44,862 nt of DNA from an uncultured Bacillota bacterium (lineage in GTDB: Bacteria > Bacillota_I > Bacilli_A > RF39 > UBA660), in assembly GCA_947168485.1 (NCBI GenBank), contig CAMVLZ010000010.1, positions 1 through 44,862 on the forward strand, read 5' to 3'. The notes beneath the pieces are model-generated. The model was given only the letters and a program-made list of their open reading frames with translations, was not told the origin of the DNA and made no database searches. How positions within the stretch are numbered: the first letter of the stretch is position 1; every line of letters begins with the position of its first letter. Shown here in pieces: positions 24,815-33,819 of this stretch. The position numbers and the translations under genes were made by a program.

Positions 24815-25588
24815 ATGATGCCAGTAGTGTTTGTCTCACATGGAACTCCAGAGTTAGCAAAAGAAGATAGTGAAATTACTAGAAAATTAGCTGAAATAGG
24901 TAATAAAATAATTACTAAATATGGTAAACCTAAAGGTATACTAATGATTTCATCTCATTGGACTACAGCAGGTAATTGCATCCAAGAAACAGAATATCCT
25001 GATCAAATAGATGATGTATCAGGTATGCCAAATGATTTGTATCATATTTCATATTCTGTGCTAGGTAATTTAGAATTATCTAAAAGAGTAAAAAATATAA
25101 AAAAATTAAAAGTTAAAGTTGATAACTCTTGGGGAATAGATCATGGAGCTTGGTCAGTATTAGTACACATGTTTCCTAATAAAGATATTCCAGTTGTACA
25201 ATTGAGTATAAATGAAATATATAATCCTAAAGACTGCTACGAAGCAGGTAAATTATTACAAGAATTAAGAGATGAATACTTAATAATTGGTTCAGGAAGT
25301 GTAGTTCATAATTTAAGACAAGCTGATTGGACTAGTGATAAAGGTAGTGCTGAATGCATTGAATTTGATGATTATATTAAGAAATCAGTTGAAGAAAGAA
25401 AAGATGAAGAAGTTATATCATTTGACAATAATCCTAATTCAAAATATGCAGTACCTACAACAGAACATTTGATGCCACTTCTATATTGTTTAGGAGCAAG
25501 TGTTAATGAAAAAGTAGAAGTCTTTAATAATATACATACAAAAAATGCTATTTCAATGACAAGTTTTTTAATTGGTTATGATGATTAG
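24815..25588 (+). CDS. Class III extradiol dioxygenase (LigB/YgiD, DODA-type)
   Basis: A 257-aa enzyme of the LigB family, whose members open aromatic diols (YgiD acts on DOPA) using Fe or Zn. Metal and active-site positions are visible: VSHGTPE with His9, ISSHWT with His48, a middle IDHGAWSVLVHMFP block, GSGSVVHNLR and TTEHLMPLLYCLGA near the end. The length matches YgiD. I start at ATG 24815 behind AAGGAGAGG; ATG 24818 is equally possible. In an apparent anaerobe the true substrate and reaction are uncertain, because dioxygenases need O2. Confidence 0.88.
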   Translation: MMPVVFVSHGTPELAKEDSEITRKLAEIGNKIITKYGKPKGILMISSHWTTAGNCIQETEYPDQIDDVSGMPNDLYHISYSVLGNLELSKRVKNIKKLKVKVDNSWGIDHGAWSVLVHMFPNKDIPVVQLSINEIYNPKDCYEAGKLLQELRDEYLIIGSGSVVHNLRQADWTSDKGSAECIEFDDYIKKSVEERKDEEVISFDNNPNSKYAVPTTEHLMPLLYCLGASVNEKVEVFNNIHTKNAISMTSFLIGYDD

Positions 25589-25617
25589 GAATTTAGTATT
25601 TTATCTAAATTCCTTTT
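25588..25617 (+). terminator. Intrinsic terminator of the LigB gene
   Basis: GGAATTTAG (25588-25596) pairs with CTAAATTCC (25605-25613), followed by TTTT. The stem includes the last base of the stop codon. Confidence 0.75.
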
Positions 25618-25634
25618 AAATAGAGGGGAGATAT

Positions 25635-27233
25635 ATGACAGCACAAGTATTAATAGCACAAGTATTTAGTGTGATTAGTTGGATATTATTACTTTATAGT
25701 TATTATAAAGACGATATTAAAGAATTAATCCTAATACAAATTTTAGTATCAATAATGGATATATTATGCTATGTCTTTTTAGGTGCCATTAGTGGTATTG
25801 TTGTAGCGACTCTTGAACTTATCCAAGGAGTAGCTTTTTATAAGACAGATAAAGCTAAAAATATATTTATTTTTACTATACCAATCTATATAATTTATGC
25901 ATTATTTACTTACCATAATCCGATAGCATTATTACCAATCTTCGCAACTTTTGTAGATAACTTAAGTTTAACAAGAGGAAAAACTTTCGCAACAATAGGT
26001 GGAATAGTAGCTCAAATATTATGGACAATATATGATATCCAAGTATGCTCATATGTAGGAGCATTAACAGATGTAATAATTATTATTTCTAATTTATCTA
26101 TCTTAATATTAGGATATAGTTACATCAAAAGAGTAGATAAATTAAATATTAGTAGATGTAATTATCTATCTAATAAGATAAATGATATACTTCATCAAAT
26201 AGATAAATCTAATTATAAAGAAGACTTAGTATTTGATAAATCTTCTAATAAAGAATTATATGATAAGAATAAAGATTCTCTTATGTTAATAAATTATAAG
26301 AATAAAATAATAGGATATATAAATTACCATGTTATTACAAAAGATGAAGTAGATAAAATAATGAATAAACGTAAATATGATATAAAATATTCTATAGAAA
26401 ATATAACTAAGTTTAAAAAGAATGCTAAAAACTATTTAATTATTAATAATGTTAGTTTAAGTAAGAATTATCAAAATAAAGAATCAATTGATTTAATAAT
26501 GGATAATGTAAAGAGATATTTAAAAAGAAAATATTATCAAGGATTTAAAATAGAACAAATTATTTCACCCGCAACTAATAGTTTTGAAAAAAGATTCTTA
26601 GAGGTATCAGGATTTATAAAATATAAAGATTATTCTAATGAAGCTACTTTATATATAATGAATAAAGAAGAAGTAGAAAATATCTTTCTAGGAACAGGTA
26701 AATATAAATTACTTAGTGAAGAAGAGATTGATGATAATGTATTTGATGAAATATTAAAACTAGATAAGAGATATCTAACTAAAGAAGATTTATGGGATAC
26801 ATCTTATCAAAAAGAGATATTTAATAAGAATAAAGATAGTTTTATCATAATAACTAGAAATGATAAAGTAGTTGCTTATCTTAATTATTTATCTATTACT
26901 AAGAATACATTTAATAATATTAATGAAAATAAGATTAGTGATTTAAAAACTAGAGAGATTAAAGGATATACTAGGTATGATTATAATTATATAAATATAG
27001 AATCTATTGTTATAGGTAAAAAATATCGTAATGATGAGATTACTAATATGATAATTAATACATTTATTAATAGAATTAGAGTATTAGATAAGAGTGATTA
27101 TTTTATTAGAGGTATAAATTGTAGACCTATTACAGGTACTTGTAGAAGAACTGTTAAAAAGATTGGATTAGAAAAAAGAAAAAATAATTTATATATTTTA
27201 GAAGATAATAAACTATATGAAAAATTAAAATAA
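25635..27233 (+). CDS. YgjV-like membrane domain fused to duplicated GNAT-like domains
   Basis: A 532-aa fusion. Residues 1-165 are a multi-span membrane domain of the YgjV type: about six hydrophobic helices, with LLPIFATFVDNLSLTRGKTF in the middle. The soluble remainder holds two similar units, about 195-345 and 365-530. LYDKNKDSLMLINYKNKIIGYINYH (208-232) aligns with IFNKNKDSFIIITRNDKVVAYLNYL (395-419), followed in both by ITK. Each unit later has a strand (NYLIINNVSLSKNYQNKES; YNYINIESIVIGKKYRNDE) where GNAT enzymes place their acetyl-CoA loop, but neither has a clear QxxGxG. They may be degenerate or non-catalytic. Start ATG 25635 behind AGAGGGGAG. The function is unknown. Confidence 0.75.
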   Translation: MTAQVLIAQVFSVISWILLLYSYYKDDIKELILIQILVSIMDILCYVFLGAISGIVVATLELIQGVAFYKTDKAKNIFIFTIPIYIIYALFTYHNPIALLPIFATFVDNLSLTRGKTFATIGGIVAQILWTIYDIQVCSYVGALTDVIIIISNLSILILGYSYIKRVDKLNISRCNYLSNKINDILHQIDKSNYKEDLVFDKSSNKELYDKNKDSLMLINYKNKIIGYINYHVITKDEVDKIMNKRKYDIKYSIENITKFKKNAKNYLIINNVSLSKNYQNKESIDLIMDNVKRYLKRKYYQGFKIEQIISPATNSFEKRFLEVSGFIKYKDYSNEATLYIMNKEEVENIFLGTGKYKLLSEEEIDDNVFDEILKLDKRYLTKEDLWDTSYQKEIFNKNKDSFIIITRNDKVVAYLNYLSITKNTFNNINENKISDLKTREIKGYTRYDYNYINIESIVIGKKYRNDEITNMIINTFINRIRVLDKSDYFIRGINCRPITGTCRRTVKKIGLEKRKNNLYILEDNKLYEKLK

Positions 27234-27272
27234 GATGATAAAATATATATGATAAGGTAAAGGTGGTTGACT

Positions 27273-28118
27273 ATGTATAAAGTGTATGAAAATAAACAAA
27301 TAAGTCCAGATTCATATTTAATGGAAATAGAAGCTCCATTATCAGTTAAGAAAGCAATACCTGGACAATTTGTAATAGTAATGGCGAAAGAAGATAGTGA
27401 AAGAATTCCTCTTACTATTTATGACTATAATTCTAAAGATGGTATATTGAAAATAATATATCAAGTAATAGGTGCTTCTACTGAAGAATTAACTCATGTA
27501 AAAGATGAATTGTTTTCAGTAGCGGGTCCATTAGGTAATGCTAATGAAATATGTGCTAATCCTAAAGAATATAGTGGAAAAAGAATTGTTTATGTTGCTG
27601 GAGGAGTAGGAATTGCTCCAGTATATCCACAAGTAAAATTCTTAAAAGGAAAAGGATTCAAAGTAGATGTAATATATGGATCACGTCAAGCAGATATGTT
27701 ATTAATTAGAGATCAAATAGAAAAAGTATGTAATAAGATTAGTTATACTACAGATGATGGTTCATTTGGTACACATGGTTTTGTTACAGAAGTATTAGAA
27801 AAGAATATTGATAGTTATGATATTGTTGTCGCAATAGGACCAATTCCTATGATGAAAGCAGTAGCTGAAGTAACTAAAAAGTATAATAAGAAATGTATAG
27901 TATCAATGAATCCATTAATGGTAGATGGTTCGGGTATGTGTGGAGCATGTCGTTGTGAAATAGAAGGAAAACCTAAATTTGCTTGTGTTGATGGACCGGA
28001 ATTTGATGGTCATAAAGTTAATTTTGATTTAGCTATGAAAAGAATGAAAATATATAAAGAAGAAGAAGCTTTAAAATGGGAAGAAATGAAAAAGCGTCTT
28101 GCTAAAGAGAAGAAGTAG
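27273..28118 (+). CDS. nfnA: NADH-dependent ferredoxin:NADP+ oxidoreductase small subunit
   Basis: This is the FAD and [2Fe-2S] subunit of the electron-bifurcating NfnAB (NfnSL) transhydrogenase, 281 aa. It has the ferredoxin-reductase layout of dihydroorotate dehydrogenase electron-transfer proteins: RIPLTIYD for FAD, VAGGVGIAPVYPQVKFLK for NAD, IGPIPMMKAV, then the Cys-rich GSGMCGACRCEIEG and FACVDGPEFDGH cluster site. The final helical tail is typical of the Nfn small subunit. I start at ATG 27273 behind AAAGGTGG rather than a TTG at 27267. The large subunit follows by 10 bases, which separates this from a pyrimidine-pathway PyrK. Confidence 0.9.
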   Translation: MYKVYENKQISPDSYLMEIEAPLSVKKAIPGQFVIVMAKEDSERIPLTIYDYNSKDGILKIIYQVIGASTEELTHVKDELFSVAGPLGNANEICANPKEYSGKRIVYVAGGVGIAPVYPQVKFLKGKGFKVDVIYGSRQADMLLIRDQIEKVCNKISYTTDDGSFGTHGFVTEVLEKNIDSYDIVVAIGPIPMMKAVAEVTKKYNKKCIVSMNPLMVDGSGMCGACRCEIEGKPKFACVDGPEFDGHKVNFDLAMKRMKIYKEEEALKWEEMKKRLAKEKK

Positions 28119-28128
28119 GGGTGATATT

Positions 28129-29490
28129 ATGGAAAATATGGAAAAAGTAAAAATGAAAACTCAAGATCCTAAAGAAAGAGCCCAAAACTTTAAAGAAGTA
28201 GAATTAGGATATTCAAAAACAGAAGCTTTAAAAGAAGCTAATAGATGCCTACATTGTAAGATACCTAAATGTGTAGAAGGATGTCCTGTTAATATTATGA
28301 TTCCTGAATTTATTGAACAAATTAAAGAAGGAAATATAGAAAAAGCTTATGAAATAATAAGTGAATCATCTTCTCTAGCAGCTATTTGTGGAAGAGTATG
28401 TCCACAAGAAAAGCAATGTGAAAGTAAATGTGTTAGAGGTATTAAAGGAGAGTCTATAGCGATAGGTTCATTAGAAAGATATGTTGCTGATGAAGCTATT
28501 AAGAATGGATTTTCTTCATTAAAGAAGAAAAGAAAAAATGGAAAGAAAGTCGCAATTATAGGAAGTGGACCATCTGGTCTAACTTGTGCAGGTGATTTAA
28601 TAAAAGAAGGTTTTGATGTAACTATTTATGAAGTACTACATCAAGCAGGTGGAGTATTAGTATATGGTATTCCTGAATTTAGATTGCCTAAAGATATAGT
28701 TAAAAAACAAGTAGAATCTCTAGAACAATTAGGAGTAAAAATAAATTTAAATGTACCTATTGGAAATGCTCTAACTATAGATGATTTAAAGAAAGAGTAT
28801 GATGCAATATACTTAGGTACTGGTGCTGGATTACCTAAATTTATGGGTATTGAAGGAGAATCAGCTAGTGGAGTATTCTCTGCTAATGAAGTTTTAACAA
28901 GAATTAATTTAATGAAAGCATATAAAAAGGATGCAAAGACACCAATCAAAATAGGAAAAAAAGCTTATGTAATTGGTGGAGGAAATGTTGCTATGGATGC
29001 TGTTAGATCTCTTAAGAGACTAGGAGTAGATGCACATATAATGTATCGTCGTAGTGAAGAAGAATTACCTGCTCGTAAAGCAGAAGTAAATCATGCTAAA
29101 GAAGAAGGTATTATGTTTGATTTATTAACAAATCCTGTGAAAATAATTGTTGATGAAAATAATCAAGTAACAGGTATGGAAGTAGTTGATATGGAATTAG
29201 GTGAACCAGGAGAAGATGGAAGAAGATCTGTAACAGAAAAAGCAGGATCTAATCATGTTGTAGATTGTGACATGGTTGTTATGGCTCTTGGAACTGGACC
29301 TAATCATGCTGCTTTAAAGAATAGTAAAATTGAATTATCAGATCGTGGTTTAATAGTTGTAGATGGAACAAAAACATCAGAAAAAAATATATTTGCTGGT
29401 GGAGATGCTGTTACAGGTGCCGCAACAGTAATTTTAGCCATGGAAGCTGGTAAGAAAGCTGCCAAAGAAATAATTGAATCATTAAGTTGA
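28129..29490 (+). CDS. nfnB: NADH-dependent ferredoxin:NADP+ oxidoreductase large subunit (GltD-like)
   Basis: The FAD-containing subunit that binds NADP(H) and carries two iron-sulfur clusters, 453 aa. Cluster ligands are C40, C43, C48, C52 and C87, C91, C97, C101. The FAD site is VAIIGSGPSGLTCAGDL and the second nucleotide site KAYVIGGGNVAMDAVRSLKRLG, followed by YRRSEEELPARKAEV. The C-terminal FAGGDAVTGAATVILAMEAGKKAA closes the FAD site. Alone it would resemble glutamate synthase small subunit, but the adjacent nfnA makes the bifurcating complex far more likely. ATG 28129 follows GGGGTG; ATG 28138 is an alternative. The complex links NADH, NADPH and ferredoxin pools in anaerobes. Confidence 0.92.
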   Translation: MENMEKVKMKTQDPKERAQNFKEVELGYSKTEALKEANRCLHCKIPKCVEGCPVNIMIPEFIEQIKEGNIEKAYEIISESSSLAAICGRVCPQEKQCESKCVRGIKGESIAIGSLERYVADEAIKNGFSSLKKKRKNGKKVAIIGSGPSGLTCAGDLIKEGFDVTIYEVLHQAGGVLVYGIPEFRLPKDIVKKQVESLEQLGVKINLNVPIGNALTIDDLKKEYDAIYLGTGAGLPKFMGIEGESASGVFSANEVLTRINLMKAYKKDAKTPIKIGKKAYVIGGGNVAMDAVRSLKRLGVDAHIMYRRSEEELPARKAEVNHAKEEGIMFDLLTNPVKIIVDENNQVTGMEVVDMELGEPGEDGRRSVTEKAGSNHVVDCDMVVMALGTGPNHAALKNSKIELSDRGLIVVDGTKTSEKNIFAGGDAVTGAATVILAMEAGKKAAKEIIESLS

Positions 29491-29514
29491 TTATAATTAT
29501 TTTTTTGTTATAAT
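29487..29514 (+). promoter_or_regulatory. Promoter of prfB
   Basis: TTGATT (29487-29492), 16-bp spacer, TATAAT (29509-29514). The -35 overlaps the nfnB stop codon. Confidence 0.6.
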
Positions 29515-29536
29515 AAAGCAAAAAAGGAAGATGCTT

Positions 29537-30635
29537 ATGGAATTAAGAGAAATAAAAAAAGAATTAGAAGACAATTTAAATATAGTTAATAATCTATGGA
29601 GGACACTTTGACGTAGAATCTCTTCAAAATGAAATAAAAGAATTAACTAAAAAAACAGAAGATTCTAATTTTTGGAATGATAGAGATAGAGCTGAAAAAA
29701 TAATTAGAGAATTAAATGATAAAAAAGATACTGTTGAAAACATAATTAATTTAAAAACAAAATTATCAGATAATATAGAACTATTATCATTAATAGATGA
29801 ATCTGATCAAGATAGTTTAAAAAGTATTGAAGAAGACTCTAAGTTATTAACAAAATCTGTGGAAAAAACAAATTTACTATTATTATTAAATGGTCCATAT
29901 GATAAGAATAATTGTATCTTAGAAATACATCCTGGTGCTGGAGGTACAGAAAGTTGTGATTGGGCTTCTATGTTATATAGGATGTACACAAGATACTGTG
30001 AAAAGAAAAATTATAAAGTTGAAGTACTTGATTACCAAGATGGAGAAGAAGCTGGTATAAAATCAGTATCTATCTTAGTAAAGGGATTAAATGCATATGG
30101 ATATTTAAAAAATGAAAAAGGAATACACAGATTAGTAAGATTGTCTCCATTTGATTCAAATAATAGAAGACATACATCATTCGCATCTGTAGAAGTAACA
30201 CCTGAGATAGAGAAAAATGATGAAATTGAATTAGATGAAAAAGATTTAAAAATAGATGTTTATCGATCAACTGGAGCTGGAGGACAAGGAGTTAATACTA
30301 CAGATTCAGCAGTTAGAATAACCCATCTTCCAACTAAGATAGTTGTTACGTGTCAGAATGAAAGAAGTCAAATTCAAAATAAAGAACATGCGCTTAATGT
30401 TCTTAAAAATAAGTTGCTAATACTAAAAATGGAACAAGAAGAAGAAAAATTAAATCAAATAAAAGGTGAATCTAAAGAGATTAATTTTGGTTCACAAATT
30501 AGAAGTTATGTACTTCATCCATACTCTATGGTTAAAGATCATAGAACTAATGTAGAAACATCAAATACAGATAGAGTACTAGATGGAGATTTAGATATGT
30601 TTATAGAAGAAAATTTAAAAATGAATGTGAGGTAA
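29537..30635 (+). CDS. prfB: Peptide chain release factor 2 with programmed +1 frameshift
   Basis: RF2 releases peptides at UGA and UAA. Reading starts at ATG 29537 (site AAGGAAG), runs 24 codons to CTT (29606-29608) and meets TGA (29609-29611). A +1 shift on CTT continues at GAC (29610-29612) to the stop at 30633-30635. The result is 365 aa, the usual RF2 length. The shift site has the full signal: GGAGG, a 3-base spacer, CTT-TGA-C. The anticodon-like SPF is in RLSPFDSNNRRHTS and the catalytic GGQ in GAGGQGVNTTDSAVR. Low RF2 lets the ribosome pause at UGA and shift, so the gene is autoregulated. Any plain ORF call would miss the first ~100 residues. Confidence 0.95.
29597..29612 (+). promoter_or_regulatory. 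prfB +1 frameshift site
   Basis: TATGGAGGACACTTTGAC contains an internal Shine-Dalgarno-like GGAGG three bases before CTT, followed by TGA and C, as in the canonical bacterial prfB site. Confidence 0.93.
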
Positions 30636-30639
30636 TTAT

Positions 30640-32205
30640 ATGAAAAATTTATTTGCTGTATCAACAATGACATTAGTTGGTTTATATGCACTTCTATCAA
30701 TTGTAATATTAGCTGTATGTTTAATTGCTGAAGTTCCAATGATATATGGAGTTGGAGCATCCGCAATAATTTTAGTTATTCAGTTTTTAATATCACCATT
30801 TATAACTGATATAACTATTAGATGGTTCTATAAAGCACATTTTGATGCTGAAATACCAGAATATCTAAGAAAGTTTATTGAAGAAGTATGCAAACAAGAG
30901 AATATGAAATATCCACGTATTGGTGTAATAGATGATGGAGCACCTAATGCATTTACATATGGACATACTAAAAATGATGCTAGAGTTGTAATTACTCGTG
31001 GATTAATGGAATTATTAGATGAAGATGAAGTAAAAGCAGTAGTTGCTCATGAACTAGGTCATGCTACTCACTATGATATGTTATTCATGACAGTAGCTCA
31101 ATTAGTACCATTAGTACTTTACTTTATATATTTAACATTAACAGATAATGATAACAATAAAGATGGTAAAGGAGCAATCGTTGGATTAGTTGCTTATATC
31201 TTATACATAATATCTGAATATATAATTTTATGGCTATCTAGAACTAGAGAATACTATGCAGATGAATTTTCTGTAAAAACAACTAAAAATCCTAACTCTC
31301 TAGCAAGTGCTTTAGTTAAAGTAGGATTTGGACTATCTCTACAAGGAGATAATAAAAAATCAACTTCTAAATTAGGAGCACTAGGTATATTTGATTCAAA
31401 AACATCAAAATCACTAGTAGTTTCAACAAACAATAATCAAGATGATAAATCATCTATACTAAATGCAATGAAATGGGAAATGTGGAATCCATGGGCATTC
31501 TTCTATCAATTACAATCAACACACCCATTAATTTCAAAAAGATTAATTGCTATATCAAAATATTCAAATGAATTTGGACAAGAACCATATATAAAATTTG
31601 ATTTACAAAGACCAGAATCTTATGTAGATGATTTCATAATCGAAGTAATAATTAAGTTCTTACCAGTATTTCTAATATTATTAACATTAGTATTAATGTT
31701 TGTATTAGAAGATTATACAATAATGGTAATAGGAATTGGAGGAATACTAAGTACTCTAAGTTTATTCTTATTATTTAATAGAACACATCGTAAAGGATAT
31801 ACTAAAACTACAGTAAGAGATTTACTAGGAGAAGTAAAAGTATCTGGAGTTACTTCTATATCATGTGAATTAGAAGGAGAAATTATTGGTAAAGGAAATC
31901 CTGGATGTATATTTAGTGAAGATTTTATTATAAAAGATGAAACTGGAATAATCTTTCTAGATTATAATCAACCATTATGGATAATCAATAAAGTATTTGC
32001 TTTATTTAAATCAGAACAATACTTCAATAAAATAGTAAAAGTAAAAGGATGGTATCGTAGAAGTCCTGTTCCATATATAGAAATATATGAATATGAAGTA
32101 GATGGTAAAAAGAAAAAAGTATTTACATACGCTTTAACTAAAACATTCTACTTTATACTATTATTTATCTTTATAGCAGTATTAGTATTAGGATTAGGAG
32201 TATAA
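30640..32205 (+). CDS. M48 family membrane zinc protease with C-terminal extension
   Basis: An HtpX/Ste24-like metalloprotease of 521 aa. Two N-terminal helices (about 8-30 and 36-55) precede the catalytic part: H137-E138-L-G-H141, with the third ligand E204 in SRTREYYADE. A pair of hydrophobic segments lies between. After a further two spans (about 345-390) there is a soluble ~110-residue region (GEVKVSGVTSISCELEGEII...KIVKVKGWYRRSP) that looks like an OB/GIDE-type beta domain, then a final membrane span. HtpX is normally about 300 aa, so this long form is a distinct subgroup. It starts 4 bases after prfB and may be cotranscribed. Confidence 0.87.
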   Translation: MKNLFAVSTMTLVGLYALLSIVILAVCLIAEVPMIYGVGASAIILVIQFLISPFITDITIRWFYKAHFDAEIPEYLRKFIEEVCKQENMKYPRIGVIDDGAPNAFTYGHTKNDARVVITRGLMELLDEDEVKAVVAHELGHATHYDMLFMTVAQLVPLVLYFIYLTLTDNDNNKDGKGAIVGLVAYILYIISEYIILWLSRTREYYADEFSVKTTKNPNSLASALVKVGFGLSLQGDNKKSTSKLGALGIFDSKTSKSLVVSTNNNQDDKSSILNAMKWEMWNPWAFFYQLQSTHPLISKRLIAISKYSNEFGQEPYIKFDLQRPESYVDDFIIEVIIKFLPVFLILLTLVLMFVLEDYTIMVIGIGGILSTLSLFLLFNRTHRKGYTKTTVRDLLGEVKVSGVTSISCELEGEIIGKGNPGCIFSEDFIIKDETGIIFLDYNQPLWIINKVFALFKSEQYFNKIVKVKGWYRRSPVPYIEIYEYEVDGKKKKVFTYALTKTFYFILLFIFIAVLVLGLGV

Positions 32206-32221
32206 TTTATACTCCTTTTTT
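32196..32221 (+). terminator. Intrinsic terminator
   Basis: AGGAGTATA (32196-32204), loop ATT, TATACTCCT (32208-32216), T run to 32221. The stop codon is inside the stem. Confidence 0.85.
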
Positions 32222-32281
32222 ATTGAAAAAAAATAATAAATCTTATATAATGAAACTAGAATATAGAATAGGAGAATCTTT

Positions 32282-33022
32282 ATGAAAGAAAAAGGGGATA
32301 ATACTAGAACAGTAGATGCTGAAGTAGTAGAAGTAAAAGATAAAACAATTCAAATAAAGACAGCAACAGGTGATGAAAAAACTATTAAGAAAGAATTATT
32401 AACAGAAGAAGTACAAGTAGGAGATACTTTAGAAGTAGTTATTAAAGATAAACCATTATCACATAAAGTTACAAAAGCAAGATTAATAACTAGAGGAGAA
32501 AACTCAATAGAATTATTAAAACTATTAGGATTAACTAGTATAGTATTAATAATATGTTTCATTTTAGCATACTTTGGTTTTGTAACATTTTGGTATGAAC
32601 CATATAAAGAAATAATGGCTACAGGCACAAATAATCAAGCATTACAAATAGCTAATATAATGACTAATCTAATAGGAGTATTTGTAATTACTACAGCAGC
32701 TATTCTAACTATTATTTGGAAAATGTACTTAAAAGATGAAGAAATGAAATCAGATGAAATATTAAAGTTACTAGCAATAGTATCAGTCGCTACAATAATT
32801 TGTTATATCATAGTATATCTAAGTTTCTATAATAGTTGGTCTCATTTAATAACTACAGTAGTTACAGCAGGATTAAGTACTGATAAATTATTAGTATCTG
32901 AAATAATGTCTAAACTACTAGGAATATTTGTTATAGGGTCTACAATGATATTAAATATAATTTGGGGATCTTATACACATCATAAAGATTTTGTAAAGAG
33001 TATAGATAGTCAAAAAGAGTAA
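32282..33022 (+). CDS. Membrane protein with N-terminal OB-like domain
   Basis: Not recognised at family level, 246 aa. Residues 1-68 form a beta-rich unit (AEVVEVKDKTIQIKTATGDE...VGDTLEVVI) of the type seen in YibE/F-like and other OB domains. Then there are four hydrophobic helices (about 80-103, 120-143, 160-182 and 205-228) arranged as two similar pairs: ANIMTNLIGVFVITTAAILTIIW and SEIMSKLLGIFVIGSTMILNIIW clearly repeat. So the membrane part is an internal duplication. The start ATG has AGGAG. Single gene with its own terminator. Confidence 0.7.
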   Translation: MKEKGDNTRTVDAEVVEVKDKTIQIKTATGDEKTIKKELLTEEVQVGDTLEVVIKDKPLSHKVTKARLITRGENSIELLKLLGLTSIVLIICFILAYFGFVTFWYEPYKEIMATGTNNQALQIANIMTNLIGVFVITTAAILTIIWKMYLKDEEMKSDEILKLLAIVSVATIICYIIVYLSFYNSWSHLITTVVTAGLSTDKLLVSEIMSKLLGIFVIGSTMILNIIWGSYTHHKDFVKSIDSQKE

Positions 33023-33038
33023 ATTTACTCTTTTTTTT
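33012..33038 (+). terminator. Intrinsic terminator
   Basis: AAAAAGAGTA (33012-33021), loop AATT, TACTCTTTTT (33026-33035), T run to 33038. Confidence 0.85.
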
Positions 33039-33088
33039 ACACTCAAAAATTTAATTTAATTGAGATTATTTTGTATTTCAATATTATA

Positions 33089-33097
33089 TGTTATAAT
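33089..33097 (+). promoter_or_regulatory. Extended -10 promoter of the ftsEX operon
   Basis: TGTTATAAT (TATAAT 33092-33097), 24 bases before the ftsE start. A TTGTAT lies 15 bp upstream. Confidence 0.55.
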
Positions 33098-33120
33098 TTA
33101 TGAGTAAGGATGGTGATTAG

Positions 33121-33819
33121 ATGGACTTAATTAGACTTAAGAATATCACTAAAAAATATAAAAATGGAGTAACTGCCATCTATGATTTATCTTTAGCGAT
33201 AGAGAAGGGGTCATTTACATTTGTAATTGGTGGTTCAGGTTCAGGAAAATCAACATTAATTAAAATGTTGTATAGAGAAGAAAAACCAACAAGTGGACAA
33301 ATCATCTTAGGAGGACTTAATGTTGCTAAATTACGTGATGGAAAAGTTTATAAATTAAGAAGAAAATTAGGAATAGTATTCCAAGATTATAGATTGTTAG
33401 AAAAGCAAACAGTATATGAAAATGTTGCATTTGCTTTAGAAGTTATAGGAGCACCAGATTCTGAAATAAGACCAAAAGTTTTAAGAGCACTTGAAGAAGT
33501 TGGTTTAAAGAATAAGGTTCATGAATATCCTGATAAGTTATCAGGAGGAGAAAGACAACGTGTCGCAATCGCAAGAGCCATAGTAAATAATCCTAAATTA
33601 TTACTATGTGATGAACCTACTGGTAACTTAGATCCAGAACTAAGTAAAGAAGTTATGGAAGTATTAGATTCAATCAATAAAAATAGAGGAACAACTATCA
33701 TAATGGCTACACATGATAGAGATATAGTTAATAGAATGAAAAAACAAGTAGTTACATTAAAACAAGGACACTTAGTAAGCTTTGTAGAGGAAGGAAAATA
33801 TAACGATGAAGGCATTTAG
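33121..33819 (+). CDS. ftsE: Cell division ATP-binding protein FtsE
   Basis: The ATPase of the FtsEX complex, 232 aa, bound to the inner face of the membrane. Walker A GGSGSGKS (37-44), Q-loop VFQDYRLLEKQTVYENVAF, signature LSGGERQRVAIARA and Walker B LLLCDEPTGNLD are intact, with switch His in ATHDRD. The DYRLL after the Q-loop is typical of FtsE. ATP hydrolysis drives conformational changes in FtsX that switch on a peptidoglycan hydrolase, here encoded two genes downstream. It overlaps ftsX by 14 bases. Confidence 0.96.
   Translation: MDLIRLKNITKKYKNGVTAIYDLSLAIEKGSFTFVIGGSGSGKSTLIKMLYREEKPTSGQIILGGLNVAKLRDGKVYKLRRKLGIVFQDYRLLEKQTVYENVAFALEVIGAPDSEIRPKVLRALEEVGLKNKVHEYPDKLSGGERQRVAIARAIVNNPKLLLCDEPTGNLDPELSKEVMEVLDSINKNRGTTIIMATHDRDIVNRMKKQVVTLKQGHLVSFVEEGKYNDEGI

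Noticed and set aside
27273-28118. PyrK of pyrimidine synthesis
   Set aside because: The layout is similar, but no pyrimidine genes are nearby and the adjacent large subunit points to NfnAB.
28129-29490. Glutamate synthase small subunit (GltD)
   Set aside because: The sequence is of the GltD type, but no GltB is present and the upstream gene is the NfnA-type flavoprotein, so the Nfn large subunit fits better.
29859-30635. prfB as a truncated gene starting at an internal ATG
   Set aside because: The region upstream encodes the RF2 N-terminus in the same frame from 29610, joined to the true start by the programmed frameshift; the gene is whole.
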